Source of the DNA: JAVBOF01 sp031550915
GTDB taxonomy: Bacteria > Bacillota > Clostridia > Christensenellales > MGBC116941
DNA: 16,016 bases
Direction of reading: 5' to 3'
Assembly (NCBI GenBank): GCA_031550915.1
Contig: JAVBOF010000134.1
Span: 1-16,016 of the forward strand
Shown here: in pieces, positions 14,820 to 16,016 of the stretch
Layout: each line of letters starts with the position of its first letter
Numbering within the stretch: the first letter of the stretch is position 1
Notes under the pieces: generated by a model
Databases searched by the model: none
What the model was told of the DNA's origin: nothing
What the model saw: the letters and a program-made list of their open reading frames with translations, nothing else
Made by a program: the position numbers and the translations under genes

Positions 14820-16016
14820 TCAAATATCGTAGTATAGCTGGAATTCCATCGGATTGGGGATGCGGTCTATGCTGCGTGATTCGGTTCTTTTACGTTCTAT
14901 CCATATCTCCAAAAGCCTTTTTGGGAAAACCCCATCCTTTGTGAGGAATTCGTGATCCGCCTCCAATGCATCCAGTGCTTCTTCTAAAGTTCTTGGTAGA
15001 GCCTTTATTTTTGCCTGCTCATCCTTCGGCAGGTTATATAAATTGGTATCATATGGGCCAAATCCTTCCTTGACTGGGTCTATTCTGTTTTCAATGCCGT
15101 CCAGTCCTGCCATCAGGATTGCGGAATATGCCAAATATGGATTACTGGTGGCATCCGGGTTCCTAAGCTCAAAGCGCTTTTCTTCCGGAGCTCTCGCGTA
15201 ATCCGGTATCCTTATAACGGCGCTGCGGTTGGATGTCGCGTAGCATATGCTAACAGGGGCTTCGTAACCCGGAACAAGCCGCTTATATGAGTTTGTAGAC
15301 GGGTTTGCCAATGCGCAGATAGCCCGAGCGTGCCTCAAGAGACCGCCGATAAAGAATAGCGCCGTCTCGCTTAAGCCGGAATAACCGTTTTCGTCATAGA
15401 ACAATGGCTTGCCGTCCTTAAATAGATGCATATGTACATGCAGACCGCTTCCGGCTTCCTCAAACAAAGGCTTTGGCATAAAGGTAACGGTTTGACCCGC
15501 CTGAAACGCCGCATTCTTTATTATGTATTTTATCAGCATGGTCTTATCGGCCATTTCCCGCATTGTGCCAAATTCGACCTCTATTTCCAGCTGGCCCGGG
15601 CCGCCTACTTCCGGATGATGATATTTAACTCCGACGTTTCGCTCTTCCAGCATGAGGCACATTTCACTTCTAAGGTCATATGACACATCCAGCGGAGGAG
15701 TGATATGATAACCACCCTTTTTAAGCACCTTATAGCCCTGGCTGCCTTCGGCAGCGGAATTCCATTCAGCCTGGTCCGCATCGACGGTATATCCTGCGGA
15801 ATGCGGCCTTACGTCATAACTTACGCTGTCAAAAAGGTAAAACTCAAATTCCGGGCCTATACGCATCTCGTCGGCAATACCTTTTTTCTTCATATATTCC
15901 TCGGCGCTTCTCGCGATGGCGCGCGGATCCTGATCGAACCTTCTGAGAGGAGTATCTATAACAAATACATCTCCGATCATAGAGATGGTGTCTATATTGG
16001 AAAATGGGTCGTGGAA
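14820..16016 (-). CDS. glnA: Glutamine synthetase type I, N-terminus beyond window
   Basis: ATP-dependent synthesis of glutamine from glutamate and ammonia; a cytoplasmic dodecamer. 398 residues and the stop are visible. The frame stays open to the window edge (FHDPFSNIDTISMIGDVFVI), so the ATG at 15978-15980 is internal, and about 50-75 N-terminal residues are missing. Motifs in order: IGPEFEFYLFD (metal Glu), GGPGQLEIEVEFG, FMPKPLFEEAGSGLHVHMHL (catalytic signature), NPSTNSYKRLVPGYEAP (ATP/glutamate binding), NRSAVIRIP. Compared with the Bacillus-type GSI-alpha enzyme it has an extra segment (QAEWNS) before GGYH and the C-terminus NPMEFQLYYDI, both like the E. coli GSI-beta enzyme. A Tyr in NLYNLP (codon 15036-15038) is 71 residues from the end, where E. 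coli has its adenylylated Tyr. Convergent with glmS; its promoter lies outside the window. Confidence 0.95.
   Translation of the reverse strand, partial: FHDPFSNIDTISMIGDVFVIDTPLRRFDQDPRAIARSAEEYMKKKGIADEMRIGPEFEFYLFDSVSYDVRPHSAGYTVDADQAEWNSAAEGSQGYKVLKKGGYHITPPLDVSYDLRSEMCLMLEERNVGVKYHHPEVGGPGQLEIEVEFGTMREMADKTMLIKYIIKNAAFQAGQTVTFMPKPLFEEAGSGLHVHMHLFKDGKPLFYDENGYSGLSETALFFIGGLLRHARAICALANPSTNSYKRLVPGYEAPVSICYATSNRSAVIRIPDYARAPEEKRFELRNPDATSNPYLAYSAILMAGLDGIENRIDPVKEGFGPYDTNLYNLPKDEQAKIKALPRTLEEALDALEADHEFLTKDGVFPKRLLEIWIERKRTESRSIDRIPNPMEFQLYYDI

Noticed and set aside
1..16016. Mobile elements, CRISPR, tRNA or long repeats
   Set aside because: No transposase, direct-repeat array, tRNA-like fold or repeated block was seen; the only repeats are protein-level LTD copies inside the CotH gene.

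Overview
The window looks like chromosomal core DNA of a low-to-mid GC Gram-positive anaerobe, most likely a member of the Clostridia. This rests on strong AGGAGG-type ribosome binding sites, heavy use of ATA for isoleucine in every gene, a DNA polymerase I with a decayed proofreading domain, and a CotH / VTC / DUF4956 gene trio of the kind I associate with Firmicutes and Actinobacteria. I cannot name a species. There is no sign of a mobile element, prophage, CRISPR array, tRNA or rRNA.

Left part, minus strand (1-8406). Transcription runs leftward from an extended -10 promoter near 8330 through four closely spaced genes. These are a membrane-anchored CotH-family kinase with three lamin-tail domains (TTG start), a VTC-type polyphosphate polymerase overlapping it by 8 nt, a DUF4956 membrane protein, and a metallo-beta-lactamase-fold hydrolase. 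A short hairpin follows, then polA and coaE, which are 1 nt apart; coaE is cut by the window edge. The CotH-VTC-DUF4956 group is the most interesting part: a candidate envelope system joining polyphosphate synthesis to surface-protein phosphorylation, with no settled function that I know of.

Middle (8407-9986). serS is a single minus-strand gene. The 323-nt gap between serS and hisH holds divergent promoters: a moderate one for serS and a perfect-consensus sigma-A promoter for hisH, with a hairpin at the very start of the hisH transcript. I found no T-box.

Right part (9987-16016). On the plus strand lie hisH and gdhA, a strong terminator, then hisF and glmS with their own promoter, and a bidirectional terminator. 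Beyond it glnA comes in on the minus strand, its N-terminus outside the window. All five proteins make or consume glutamine, glutamate or ammonia: HisH/HisF form imidazole-glycerol-phosphate synthase, GdhA makes glutamate, GlmS uses glutamine for glucosamine-6-phosphate, and GlnA makes glutamine. The two IGP synthase subunits are separated by gdhA, and no other histidine gene is in view. GlnA has a GSI-beta-like C-terminus with a tyrosine at the classic adenylylation position.
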